Shown here piece after piece: positions 32,839 through 40,641 of a stretch of 49,016 bases of DNA. Origin of the DNA: CAYVSF01 sp046482855. Its GTDB lineage: Bacteria > Bacteroidota > Bacteroidia > Bacteroidales > UBA12077. The notes under the pieces were generated by a model. The model did no database searches. It worked only from the letters and a program-made list of their open reading frames with translations, and had not been told where the DNA came from. Position numbers and translations under genes: made by a program. Position 1 is the first letter of the stretch. Each line of letters opens with the position of its first letter. The stretch spans positions 1 through 49,016 of the forward strand of contig JAWOEH010000186.1 in NCBI GenBank assembly GCA_046482855.1, given 5' to 3'.

Positions 32839-33261
32839 TTACTGTATCACAACATTGGCTTTAATCGACAGTGTTGTTTGTTTCTTGGGACTATTGGTCT
32901 TAACTAAAATATGCTTGTATTGCATGCCTTTGCGGCCCGCTGTATCAAATTCCACTTGAATATCGGCCGCTTCATCCGGAGCGATTGGCGCCGAAGGGTA
33001 CTGCACAACAGTACATCCACAGGAAGCGATAACATCCTGTATCAGCAGATTGGCGGTACCCTGATTACGTATGGTAAAAGAATAAACAACACGTTCGCCT
33101 TGATGAACGCTGCCAAAATCATGAAACAGCGTATCGAATTGCGCCTCCGGAGTTCCGTTCGTATTTGACGTGGGCTTCTTTGAATCAGCACACCCGCTAA
33201 GCAGCAGACATAAAAGGAGGGCTGCCAAACTAAGTGAAGAAGTAAGCTGTTTGAAGTTCAT
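32839..33261 (-). CDS. DUF1573 lipoprotein
   Basis: This 140-residue protein has a lipoprotein signal peptide with the lipobox LLLSGC, then a single immunoglobulin-like DUF1573 domain with the signature FDTLFHDFGSVHQGERVVYSFTIRNQGTANLLIQDVIASCGCT and VEFDTAGRKGMQ. Such domains are common in Bacteroidota secreted proteins, but their role is unclear. The ATG at 33261 (MNFKQL) precedes a normal signal peptide; the frame extending to 33312 adds 17 residues that would not fit. It lies between nusB and yajC. Confidence 0.9.
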   Translation of the reverse strand: MNFKQLTSSLSLAALLLCLLLSGCADSKKPTSNTNGTPEAQFDTLFHDFGSVHQGERVVYSFTIRNQGTANLLIQDVIASCGCTVVQYPSAPIAPDEAADIQVEFDTAGRKGMQYKHILVKTNSPKKQTTLSIKANVVIQ

Positions 33262-33371
33262 AATTATTCCTGGTAATCTGCTAAAATTATCCGTATTGAG
33301 TTGCATAGCCATTTATTAACTATCGCACACAAATAAACGAAAAAACAAAACAAGAACAAAGTATTGCGGGT

Positions 33372-34322
33372 TTATACCTCCCCCATCAGGCCGCGTCCCT
33401 GCTTTTGAATACGTCCGTCCTCCCGCAACTGGGCGGTTGCTTTGTCTAAAATACCATTAATAAAGGTATTGCTTTTTTGTGTACTATAATATTTTGCAAT
33501 ATCGATATATTCGTCTAGCGTAACTTTCACCGGAATGGAGGGGAATTGCATCAGCTCGGTCAGAGCCATGTTCATGATAAGCAAATCGGTATGTGCCACA
33601 CGTTCCACATCCCAATTCTGAATAAAGCCAGCAATAATCTCATGATTATCGGGATAGTTCACCACAGCTTTACGCACCAATTTCCGGGCAAACTCTTTAT
33701 CTTCCTCATCCTTAAATTGAGGTAAGAAGGTAACATGCTCATCGCTATTGGGTTTAAACTTACGTAACGACTTGGCAATAACACTTACTACAAACTCCAG
33801 GTCGTCGTTCCAGAAAACACTCATCTCCTCAAGCTCCTGGTGTAAATTCTCAAAATGAACAAGTAAATTGGTGAAAATACGTGTAACAAATTTTTTATCA
33901 GTCGCATAATCTGTATGCTCTTGACTCATATACTCCTGAAAAATCTCGCTATTGGTCAGGTGCTGATAAAAGGCAGTTACCAACTCAGGATGATTGACCC
34001 ACGATAGTTTCTTACGATCAGCGTGTTGATGAAGATGAAGATTTCGTTCCAACTGTTTAATAAGCTGGTTATCCACAAATCGTGTATTGGGCATCAGATC
34101 TTCTTTTGTGGGCATGCGCTTTTGTTTGGCCGATTCCATTTTCTGACGAGCCTTTTCCACTGTATCGAGCACCAAGAGCATTAGAGAGAAATACAAGTCA
34201 TAGGTTTTTTCTATACTAAAAAACAACTCATTCTCGGCTTTGGTTATCGATTTTTCCCCGGCTGTAAAGTGGGCATACAATACCTGAAATGCTTTCACCC
34301 GAATTAATCTTCTACTAATCAT
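33372..34322 (-). CDS. nusB: transcription antitermination factor NusB (long Bacteroidota form)
   Basis: This 316-residue protein starts MISRRLIRVKAFQVLYAH and ends with the conserved NusB core (ERVAHTDLLIMNMALTELMQFPSIPVKVTLDEYIDIAKYYSTQKSNTFINGILD). NusB binds boxA RNA with ribosomal protein S10 to support rRNA antitermination. The family is about 140 residues in proteobacteria; Bacteroidota have the extended form seen here, with a long central helical insertion. A boxA-like element is visible upstream of the 16S gene in this window at 163-172. The gene heads the run nusB, DUF1573, yajC, ybbR, coaE. Confidence 0.95.
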   Translation of the reverse strand: MISRRLIRVKAFQVLYAHFTAGEKSITKAENELFFSIEKTYDLYFSLMLLVLDTVEKARQKMESAKQKRMPTKEDLMPNTRFVDNQLIKQLERNLHLHQHADRKKLSWVNHPELVTAFYQHLTNSEIFQEYMSQEHTDYATDKKFVTRIFTNLLVHFENLHQELEEMSVFWNDDLEFVVSVIAKSLRKFKPNSDEHVTFLPQFKDEEDKEFARKLVRKAVVNYPDNHEIIAGFIQNWDVERVAHTDLLIMNMALTELMQFPSIPVKVTLDEYIDIAKYYSTQKSNTFINGILDKATAQLREDGRIQKQGRGLMGEV

Positions 34323-34512
34323 CTTGTTCAGAACTCCTTTTTAATAAAATTTAAGGTTGCAAAATAAATGTTTTTTTATGGATATTCACTGATGAAAGGT
34401 TGATTAATTACTTAATATTTGCTTAAATTTGCTAGAGATGGCCAAAAAAAGGCGAATTCAGTTTTTTTTCAGTAAATAAAACAGATCAGCAAACAACTTG
34501 TAAATATTTTTT

Positions 34513-34520
34513 TACTTTTG
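34513..34520 (+). promoter_or_regulatory. -7 element of the DUF3276 gene
   Basis: TACTTTTG matches TAnnTTTG exactly and lies about 42 bases before the ATG at 34562. A TTG at 34498-34500 is only 12 bases upstream, which is too close for a normal -33 element, so the upstream half of the promoter is not clear. Confidence 0.45.
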
Positions 34521-34561
34521 GTAAGTAGAAAAAGCCATTAATATCAAAAAGTGTAATTACG

Positions 34562-34978
34562 ATGGACGGATACGAAAACAATGAAGAACGAGAGAAAAAA
34601 GAACGTGATGAGATTTTCTCCAAAGTAGTTAGAGCAGGGAAGAGAACTTACTTCTTGGATGTAAAAGCGACACGTCGTCAGGACTATTACCTCACCATTA
34701 CCGAAAGCAAGAAAAGGTTCAACCGCGAGGGTCGTTACTTTTTCGAGAAGCACAAGGTATTTTTGTACAAGGAAGATTTCGACAAATTTACCGACAGTCT
34801 GCAAGAGGTGATTGATTACATTAAAGAAGCCAACCGAAATGTTGAGCAGCAACAGCAAGAGGGAGAAGAATCAGTACCCCAACAGGAGGAAACCAACAAC
34901 AAAGAAATGGCTACTAGCACTGTTAATGGTTATTCAGCCGATGTCGATTTTGAAGACTTAGATAGCTCTATAGATTAA
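34562..34978 (+). CDS. DUF3276 / Pur-alpha-like nucleic-acid-binding protein
   Basis: This 138-residue protein has a charged N-terminus and then one PUR-alpha-like domain with SKVVRAGKRTYFLDVKATRRQDYYLTITESKKRFN, the sequence pattern of DUF3276, followed by FEKHKVFLYKEDFDKFTDSLQEVIDYI. Bacterial members dimerise through this fold and bind single-stranded nucleic acid. The C-terminal 40 residues are rich in Gln and Glu and look disordered. It is a short monocistronic gene between two well-defined signals and is common in Bacteroidota, where the role is not known. Confidence 0.88.
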   Translation: MDGYENNEEREKKERDEIFSKVVRAGKRTYFLDVKATRRQDYYLTITESKKRFNREGRYFFEKHKVFLYKEDFDKFTDSLQEVIDYIKEANRNVEQQQQEGEESVPQQEETNNKEMATSTVNGYSADVDFEDLDSSID

Positions 34979-34983
34979 TTTTC

Positions 34984-35007
34984 AAAGCCGGCATTCCTGC
35001 CGGCTTT
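34984..35007. terminator. shared terminator of two convergent genes
   Basis: AAAGCCGGCA (34984-34993) and TGCCGGCTTT (34998-35007) form a perfect ten-base stem around TTCC, lying between the DUF3276 gene and the convergent thiamine-binding-like gene. A/T flanks on both sides suggest it serves both transcripts. Confidence 0.85.
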
Positions 35008-35013
35008 CTCATT

Positions 35014-35304
35014 TTATCGATATTTTGCCATTTTATCCTCAATGGTTACATTGTCGCCTTTGGTGCGTTGCATTTTTATGTATACCATCAATTTTTCGGC
35101 TCCTGCAGCAAGGCAAGCCTCCTGGGCTTCCTTTACCACCTTCATCACTTCATCATAAGTGCCTTCAATAACCGTTTCAAAAGGACATACCTGATAAGTA
35201 AGGCCCGAACGTTGAATGCAGGCAATGGCCTCATCCACTAATTCATAAGCCCCTTTTTCACCGCCCGAGGGTAACACCTGTAGGGCAACATTGATTTTCT
35301 CCAT
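35014..35304 (-). CDS. thiamine-binding-like protein (MTH1187/YkoF family)
   Basis: This 96-residue small alpha/beta protein begins KINVALQVLPSGGEKGAYELVDEAIACIQRSG and continues with VCPFETVIEGTYDEVMKVVKEAQEACLAAGAEKLMVYIKMQ, the layout of the MTH1187/YkoF (former DUF77) family. Some members bind thiamine or hydroxymethylpyrimidine. No thiamine biosynthesis or transport gene is adjacent. Its start overlaps the stop of the upstream gene by one base (TAATG), so the two are translationally coupled. Confidence 0.9.
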   Translation of the reverse strand: MEKINVALQVLPSGGEKGAYELVDEAIACIQRSGLTYQVCPFETVIEGTYDEVMKVVKEAQEACLAAGAEKLMVYIKMQRTKGDNVTIEDKMAKYR

Positions 35305-36050
35305 TATACGATATCGTTAGATGTGTTGTCGGGTTGTTCCTTTTTATTGAATGAACTCTCAATCTCTTCCCAACTCAACTGTTTGACATTGGTAACTAAA
35401 AAATGCTCAGACAAAAAAGGGCCTAACTCATTACATTTGCCTATAGCCTCCTCTACTACCTGCCGTACCGAAGTTGCCAGGGGCAATAAGATAAGTAATG
35501 TAGCATAATTATTTGAAAAGAAGGTTTCTTCACAAACTCCTTCATGCGCTTTTAGACGTAAAGAAAACTCAGAGGTAATAACATCTCGCTGCAGCGTTGA
35601 AAAAGCATGGCCTTCATAACTCTTTAAAGCAAGAAAATAGCGAAGACTTTGCCCTTTTCCGCCAAGTCCGGTGGAAATAAATACCTGGTATTCACCAAGT
35701 AATTTATTCTCGAGCCCCATACGACACTGCTGTAATGCAAGGAGCGTATAATCATATAGCTCACCTTGAGCCTTCTCCAAATAAGCTTCTAAAGCACGGA
35801 AAGCTTCAGGTTCGTCATACAAGCAAAGTTCCATTAGCCGCTGTTTTACTTGCTCAGGATCCTGAGCTTCAAACAACAATTCAACCAACCCGTTTAATGA
35901 GGTGGATTTATCATGTCCTGAAACCTTTTTCAGTTCTTTGAAGAAAGTCATCTGTAAGTCCAGATTTATTTGTTCCTCCAAAATACTGAAATTATTGCCT
36001 GTCTTCTTCAGCAACTCTTCCAGTTGCTGTTGTACATTTTCATCTTCCAT
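35304..36050 (-). CDS. uncharacterised protein coupled to the thiamine-binding-like protein
   Basis: This 248-residue soluble protein has no signal peptide and no motif I recognise. The first 110 residues are strongly helical and acidic (VQQQLEELLKKTGNNFSILEEQINLDLQM...), and the second half is mixed alpha/beta, with patterns such as YQVFISTGLGGKGQSLRYFLALKSYE and LLILLPLATSVRQVVEEAI. It is the first gene of a two-gene unit with the thiamine-binding-like gene. I cannot propose a function. Confidence 0.75.
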   Translation of the reverse strand: MEDENVQQQLEELLKKTGNNFSILEEQINLDLQMTFFKELKKVSGHDKSTSLNGLVELLFEAQDPEQVKQRLMELCLYDEPEAFRALEAYLEKAQGELYDYTLLALQQCRMGLENKLLGEYQVFISTGLGGKGQSLRYFLALKSYEGHAFSTLQRDVITSEFSLRLKAHEGVCEETFFSNNYATLLILLPLATSVRQVVEEAIGKCNELGPFLSEHFLVTNVKQLSWEEIESSFNKKEQPDNTSNDIV

Positions 36051-36154
36051 GCCATTCCATTTCGTAATACAAAGCTACAAATATTATTTCGAACAACGAG
36101 CCGGGAAAAGCGTTCTCCTTTCTCTTATTAAGACCAGTTTAAAATACCCTATTG

Positions 36155-36175
36155 TAGGTATTGGTTTCCTACCTA
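36155..36175. promoter_or_regulatory. inverted repeat in the feoAB promoter, candidate operator
   Basis: TAGGTA (36155-36160) and TACCTA (36170-36175) form an imperfectly extended inverted repeat with a nine-base spacer. It overlaps the -33 TTG element of the feoAB promoter. Its AGGT/ACCT arms look like those of DtxR-type iron repressor boxes, but the spacing is longer by four bases than the DtxR consensus, so only an unspecified metal-responsive or other repressor is proposed. Confidence 0.4.
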
Positions 36176-36191
36176 AAAGCGGCTATTTTTG
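36161..36191 (+). promoter_or_regulatory. promoter of the feoAB gene
   Basis: TTG (36161-36163) is followed after 20 bases by TATTTTTG (36184-36191), an exact TAnnTTTG. The predicted start is about 22 bases before the ATG at 36219, consistent with the short leaders common in Bacteroidota. Confidence 0.6.
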
Positions 36192-36218
36192 CTGCCCTAT
36201 AATAGCACACGTGTACCT

Positions 36219-38732
36219 ATGAGATTATCGCAGTTAAAGGACAATGAAGAAGCTATCATAACAAAAGTTCGCGGACGCGGCGCTTTCCGTAAGCGCATTA
36301 CCGAAATGGGCTTTGTTAAAGGCAAGAAAATTCGGGTGATAAAAAATGCCCCGTTGAAGGATCCGGTAGAGTATTCGATTATGGGCTATGACATATCCCT
36401 AAGACGCAGCGAAGCAGCGCTTATCGAAGTGATTACCAAAGAGGAAGCCAAAGCCTATACGCTGGCTGACAACTACCAGGGAACCCTTACCGATGAATTG
36501 CTAAAAACATCGGCCGAAAAAAAGGGCAAAGAGATTCAAATCGCATTGGTAGGCAATCCCAATTGCGGTAAAACTACCCTCTTTAATTATGCCTCCCATT
36601 CAAAAGAACATGTGGGAAATTACAGCGGAGTAACGGTGGAGTCGAAAGTAGCCAGCTTCCAGCAAAATGGCTACACCTTTAACATTACCGATCTTCCCGG
36701 AACTTACTCCCTATCGGCTTACTCGCCGGAGGAGTTATTTGTGCGTAAATATATTCTAGGCGAATTGCCAGATGTAATCATCAATGTGGTTGATGCCTCC
36801 AATTTGGAGCGCAATCTCTACCTCACCACACAACTTATCGATATGGATGTGAAAGTCATCCTGGCCTTAAATATGTATGATGAATTACAAAAAAAGGGCG
36901 ATCAGTTCGATTACCAAGGGCTGGGCAAGATGTTGGGCATTCCCATAGTTCCCACTATCAGCTCTAAAGGGTATGGTATTAAAGAAGTGTTTGCCAAAGC
37001 TATTGATGTTTATGAAGATCGTGATCCCATTGTCCGCCACGTGCACATCAACTATGGTAAATGCATTGAAAATTCCATCCGAAAAATTCAGGATGCCATT
37101 TGGCAACACAAAGGAGTAACCGACAGGATCTCTTCGCGCTTCTATGCTATCAAGATGTTAGAAAAAGATGAAGCTGCTGCTTTCAGCCTCTCCCGACAAC
37201 CCAATGCAAGGGAGATAACCGCCATTTCCGAACAAGAGGTAAAAAAGGTGGAGAAGCATCTTCAGGACGATAGTGAGACCCTAATAGCCGATGCCAAATA
37301 TGGATTTATTGCCGGAGCCTTAAAAGAAACATATAAAGGCAATGTAATTACAAGGCGTCGGCGCACCGACCGAATCGACAATGTGCTTACCCATAAATAC
37401 TGGGGGCTCCCTATATTCATCCTCTTTATGTTATTAATGTTTCAGGCAACCTTTAGCCTTGGCGCCTATCCCATGGATTGGATTGAACAGGGTGTAAATG
37501 CCGTAGGGGGTATGCTCGCAAAATGGATGCCCGAAGGGATGTTGAAAGATCTTTTGATCAATGGCGTGGTTGACGGTGTAGGGGGAGTAGTTGTATTCTT
37601 GCCCAATATTCTCATTCTCTTCTTCTTCATCTCGTTTATGGAAGATACTGGCTATATGGCACGTGCAGCCTTTATCATGGACAAAATCATGCACCGCATA
37701 GGGTTGCATGGACGCTCCTTTATCCCTTTGCTGATGGGGTTTGGATGTAACGTTCCTGCTATTATGGCCACCCGCACCATCGAAAACCGCAATAACCGGC
37801 TGGTAACCATACTTATTAATCCATTTATGAGTTGCAGTGCACGCTTACCCGTATATGTGCTCATTATCGCAGCATTCTTTCCAAATCACCCGGGAACTGT
37901 ATTGTTTTCCCTCTATGCTTTTGGAATACTAATGGCAGCAGGCCTGGCCATACTATTAAAGAAAACACTTTTTAAAACCCAGGAGGTACCCTTTGTTATG
38001 GAGCTCCCTCCTTACCGCATGCCTACGTTAAAAAGCACAACGCGACACATGTGGAACAAAGGAGCACAATATTTACAAAAGATGGGTGGGGTTATTCTAA
38101 TTGCCTCTATTTTAATTTGGGCATTGGGCTACTTCCCTCGTAACGAAGAGATTATTGACAAATACGACCAGAAGATAGCCAATACAGAAACGAAATACGA
38201 ACAACAGCTTGCTGAAACGACACCCGATGCCCGCCAAGCGGAGCTAATTGAGCAAAAACAACAAGAATTGCACAATTTAACTATTGAAAAAGCATCGAGT
38301 CTACAGGAGCAATCGTACATTGGCCATATTGGCAAAATGGTTGAACCCGTAATGCGCCCCTTGGGCTTCGATTGGAAAATGAGCGTAAGCCTGTTAACAG
38401 GTGTGGCAGCAAAAGAGGTAGTAGTCAGCACCATGGGAGTGCTCTATCAGGCCGAAGACAGCGATGAGGAATTGAATCATAGCTTGTCGAAACGTTTGCA
38501 AGAGGAAACCTACAAAGAAGGACCTAAAAAAGGAGAGAAAACATTTACACCGCTGGTAGCTTTTGGGTTTATGCTATTCATTCTTATCTATTTTCCATGT
38601 GTAGCAACCATTGTCGCCATCAAAAAAGAGAGTGGTCATTGGAAATGGGCACTGTTTAGCATTTTTTACTCAACGGGTATGGCTTGGTTGGTAGCCTTTT
38701 TAACTTATCAAATAGGCTCATTATTCATCTAA
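36219..38732 (+). CDS. feoB: fused FeoA-FeoB ferrous iron transporter
   Basis: This 837-residue protein joins an N-terminal FeoA (SH3-like) domain (MRLSQLKDNEEAIITKV... about residues 1-75) to a complete FeoB. The G domain has GNPNCGKTTLFNYAS (G1), DLPGTYSLSAYSPEE (G3) and NMYD (G4). The membrane part has the gate motifs around GFGCNVPAIMATRTI and VLSTM-type AKEVVVSTMGVLYQ, with about eight to ten transmembrane helices. FeoB imports Fe(II) in a GTP-dependent way under anaerobic or reducing conditions. The ATG at 36219 is the first good start; the frame to 36189 begins with TTG and would fuse ten odd residues. It is followed 12 bases later by a small FeoB-associated protein and is preceded by the promoter and inverted repeat. 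Confidence 0.95.
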   Translation: MRLSQLKDNEEAIITKVRGRGAFRKRITEMGFVKGKKIRVIKNAPLKDPVEYSIMGYDISLRRSEAALIEVITKEEAKAYTLADNYQGTLTDELLKTSAEKKGKEIQIALVGNPNCGKTTLFNYASHSKEHVGNYSGVTVESKVASFQQNGYTFNITDLPGTYSLSAYSPEELFVRKYILGELPDVIINVVDASNLERNLYLTTQLIDMDVKVILALNMYDELQKKGDQFDYQGLGKMLGIPIVPTISSKGYGIKEVFAKAIDVYEDRDPIVRHVHINYGKCIENSIRKIQDAIWQHKGVTDRISSRFYAIKMLEKDEAAAFSLSRQPNAREITAISEQEVKKVEKHLQDDSETLIADAKYGFIAGALKETYKGNVITRRRRTDRIDNVLTHKYWGLPIFILFMLLMFQATFSLGAYPMDWIEQGVNAVGGMLAKWMPEGMLKDLLINGVVDGVGGVVVFLPNILILFFFISFMEDTGYMARAAFIMDKIMHRIGLHGRSFIPLLMGFGCNVPAIMATRTIENRNNRLVTILINPFMSCSARLPVYVLIIAAFFPNHPGTVLFSLYAFGILMAAGLAILLKKTLFKTQEVPFVMELPPYRMPTLKSTTRHMWNKGAQYLQKMGGVILIASILIWALGYFPRNEEIIDKYDQKIANTETKYEQQLAETTPDARQAELIEQKQQELHNLTIEKASSLQEQSYIGHIGKMVEPVMRPLGFDWKMSVSLLTGVAAKEVVVSTMGVLYQAEDSDEELNHSLSKRLQEETYKEGPKKGEKTFTPLVAFGFMLFILIYFPCVATIVAIKKESGHWKWALFSIFYSTGMAWLVAFLTYQIGSLFI

Positions 38733-38744
38733 AAAACAGCAAAT

Positions 38745-38951
38745 ATGTTACAGGAAATTATCACCTACATCATTGTTTTTGGTACCGCTGTTTACGCTGC
38801 TTATCGAATAATTTTGTTCTTCGACCCACAAAAAGGAGGTTGCAATACATGTGCCAGTGGAAGTTGTGGAATAAAAAAAGAGTTAAGTACCTCACCAAAA
38901 ATACAGGAACTTATTAAAAAACGCCTGGAATCAACTCCTTCCTCCTGGTAG
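38745..38951 (+). CDS. FeoB-associated Cys-rich membrane protein
   Basis: This 68-residue protein has one N-terminal transmembrane helix (LQEIITYIIVFGTAVYAAYRIILFF) and a short cytoplasmic tail with GGCNTCASGSCGIKK, the cysteine cluster seen in the FeoB-associated (FeoC-like) protein family. It is the second gene of the feoAB unit, 12 bases after feoAB, and likely helps assemble or regulate the transporter, perhaps by sensing iron or oxygen through the cysteines. Confidence 0.9.
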   Translation: MLQEIITYIIVFGTAVYAAYRIILFFDPQKGGCNTCASGSCGIKKELSTSPKIQELIKKRLESTPSSW

Positions 38952-39005
38952 AGCATAAGCAAGACAAGCTATGCTTAATAGAGTCCACATGAGCAAACAC
39001 ATTTA

Positions 39006-39038
39006 TTGTTGTCGGAAACAAATCTTTCATTACTTTTA
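39006..39038 (+). promoter_or_regulatory. promoter of the DUF456 gene
   Basis: TTG (within 39006-39011) is followed after about 19 bases by TACTTTTA (39031-39038), one base off TAnnTTTG. The start would be near 39044, about 16 bases before the ATG at 39060. Confidence 0.45.
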
Positions 39039-39059
39039 GCCTACTAAAATTCCTTTGCC

Positions 39060-39539
39060 ATGGATTACATACTTATAGGTATTGGTATCGTATTTCTAAT
39101 TATCGGGTTATTAGGCTGTATATTACCTGTAATACCAGGTCCTCCGTTAAGTTATGTGGGGCTTATCATGCTACAATTAACCGATAAAGGTGACTTTTCC
39201 ACCAATTTCCTGCTAATTATGGCTTTCCTCGCGGTTTTCGTAACCGTCCTGGATTATATTGTTCCCATCTGGGGAACCAAGCGATTTGGCGGTTCCAAGT
39301 CAGGTGTTTGGGGTAGTACAATAGGATTAATAGTAGGCCTTTTTTTCTTCCCGCCTGTTGGCATTATTCTGGGTCCTCTGGTGGGAGCCATTATTGGAGA
39401 ATCGATACGCGGTGCTAAGTTTAAAGATTCGTTACGGGCAGGAATGGGTTCGCTATTGGGTTTTTTGCTGGGTACAGGTATTAAACTTATCAGTTCCGGA
39501 TTAATGACCTGGTATTTTTTTAAAGAGTGGATTGGGTAA
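39060..39539 (+). CDS. DUF456 membrane protein
   Basis: This 159-residue protein has about four hydrophobic segments with glycine-rich motifs (GIGIVFLIIGLLGCILPVIPGPPLSYVGL, GSTIGLIVGLFFFPPVGIILGPLVGAIIGE, RAGMGSLLGFLLGTGIK), which are the signature of DUF456. It is an inner-membrane protein of unknown function. It stands alone between the feo unit and the convergent carbamoyltransferase gene. Confidence 0.9.
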   Translation: MDYILIGIGIVFLIIGLLGCILPVIPGPPLSYVGLIMLQLTDKGDFSTNFLLIMAFLAVFVTVLDYIVPIWGTKRFGGSKSGVWGSTIGLIVGLFFFPPVGIILGPLVGAIIGESIRGAKFKDSLRAGMGSLLGFLLGTGIKLISSGLMTWYFFKEWIG

Positions 39540-39563
39540 CGGAAAGATCTTATCAAAAAATAG

Positions 39564-39587
39564 AAAAGCTCCCCGCGGGGAGCTTTT
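39564..39587. terminator. bidirectional terminator between DUF456 and carbamoyltransferase genes
   Basis: The perfect palindrome AAAAGCTCCCC-GCGGGGAGCTTTT style repeat (arms 39564-39575 and 39576-39587) is GC-rich with A/T flanks on both sides. It lies 24 bases after the DUF456 stop and 20 bases after the carbamoyltransferase stop, so it can serve both. Confidence 0.9.
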
Positions 39588-39607
39588 CAGGTATAATAAA
39601 TCCCGTG

Positions 39608-40609
39608 TTATTGACCTAACGTTGCCACCATCACAGCTTTAATGGTATGCATACGATTTTCAGCTTCATCAAAAACGATAGAAGCAGGTGATTCAAACAC
39701 CTCATCGGTTACCTCAAGAGCCTCTAAACCAAATTCCTGGAAAATCTCTTCACCAACCGTTGTTTCACGGTTATGGAAAGCAGGCAAACAATGCATAAAT
39801 TTAGTATCAGGGTTACCTGTCATCTCCATCACTTGCTTATTGATCTGATAAGGCTTCAACAACTCAATTCGCTGCTTCCACACTTCTTTAGGCTCGCCCA
39901 TCGACACCCAAACATCGGTATAAAGGAAATCGCAACCTTTTACGCCTTTTTCCACATTATCGGTAACAGTAATCGTTGCGCCGGTTTCTTTGGCAATTTT
40001 CTGTGCTTCCTTAACCAACTCTTCCTCGGGTTGAACCTCTTTAGGAGCTACAGCGCGAAAGTCCATCCCCATTTTGGCAGCGCCAATCATAAGCGAGTTC
40101 CCCATGTTGTTGCGAGCATCGCCCAGGTAAGCAAACGAAACCTGACTCAGTGGCTTGTCGGTATGCTCCATCATTGTAAGGAAATCGGCCAGAATTTGAG
40201 TGGGATGGAATTCATTGGTTAAGCCATTCCAAACAGGCACACCGGCATGTTTTGCCAATAATTCAACCACGTCCTGTCCAAAACCACGATACTCGATACC
40301 ATCGTACATACGTCCCAGTACGCGGGCAGTATCGGCCATTGACTCCTTGTGTCCAATTTGTGAACCGGAAGGTCCGAGGTAAGTCACGTGTGCTCCCTGA
40401 TCGAGAGCTGCTACTTCAAAAGCACAGCGTGTGCGCGTTGAAGACTTCTCAAAAATCAAGGCAATATTTTTACCTGTCAAACGAGGTTGCTCGGTTCCGG
40501 CATATTTAGCGCTTTTAAGATCAGCCGCTAAAGTCAAAAAATGTTGAATCTCTTTTGGTGTGAAGTCCAATAACTTCAAGAAATTTTGGTTACGCATATT
40601 GAAAGCCAT
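39608..40609 (-). CDS. ornithine carbamoyltransferase
   Basis: This 333-residue enzyme interconverts ornithine plus carbamoyl phosphate with citrulline plus phosphate. Key motifs are present: SSTRTRCAFEVA (carbamoyl-phosphate site, near residue 55), HPTQILADF (near 132), and HCLPAFHN (near 272). These are true ornithine-type motifs. Bacteroidota usually make arginine with a different (acetyl- or succinyl-ornithine) carbamoyltransferase, so this copy is probably catabolic, and its partner is the carbamate kinase 32 bases upstream on the same strand. Together they turn citrulline into ATP, ornithine, CO2 and ammonia. No arginine deiminase gene is in the window. Confidence 0.93.
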   Translation of the reverse strand: MAFNMRNQNFLKLLDFTPKEIQHFLTLAADLKSAKYAGTEQPRLTGKNIALIFEKSSTRTRCAFEVAALDQGAHVTYLGPSGSQIGHKESMADTARVLGRMYDGIEYRGFGQDVVELLAKHAGVPVWNGLTNEFHPTQILADFLTMMEHTDKPLSQVSFAYLGDARNNMGNSLMIGAAKMGMDFRAVAPKEVQPEEELVKEAQKIAKETGATITVTDNVEKGVKGCDFLYTDVWVSMGEPKEVWKQRIELLKPYQINKQVMEMTGNPDTKFMHCLPAFHNRETTVGEEIFQEFGLEALEVTDEVFESPASIVFDEAENRMHTIKAVMVATLGQ

Positions 40610-40641
40610 AACTGTATAATTTTAAGGTTACACTTAATTAA

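Noticed and set aside
36155..36175. Classical DtxR/IdeR box at feoAB
   Set aside because: The arms resemble AGGT and ACCT, but the gap is eleven bases instead of seven, so the repeat is reported only as an unassigned operator candidate.
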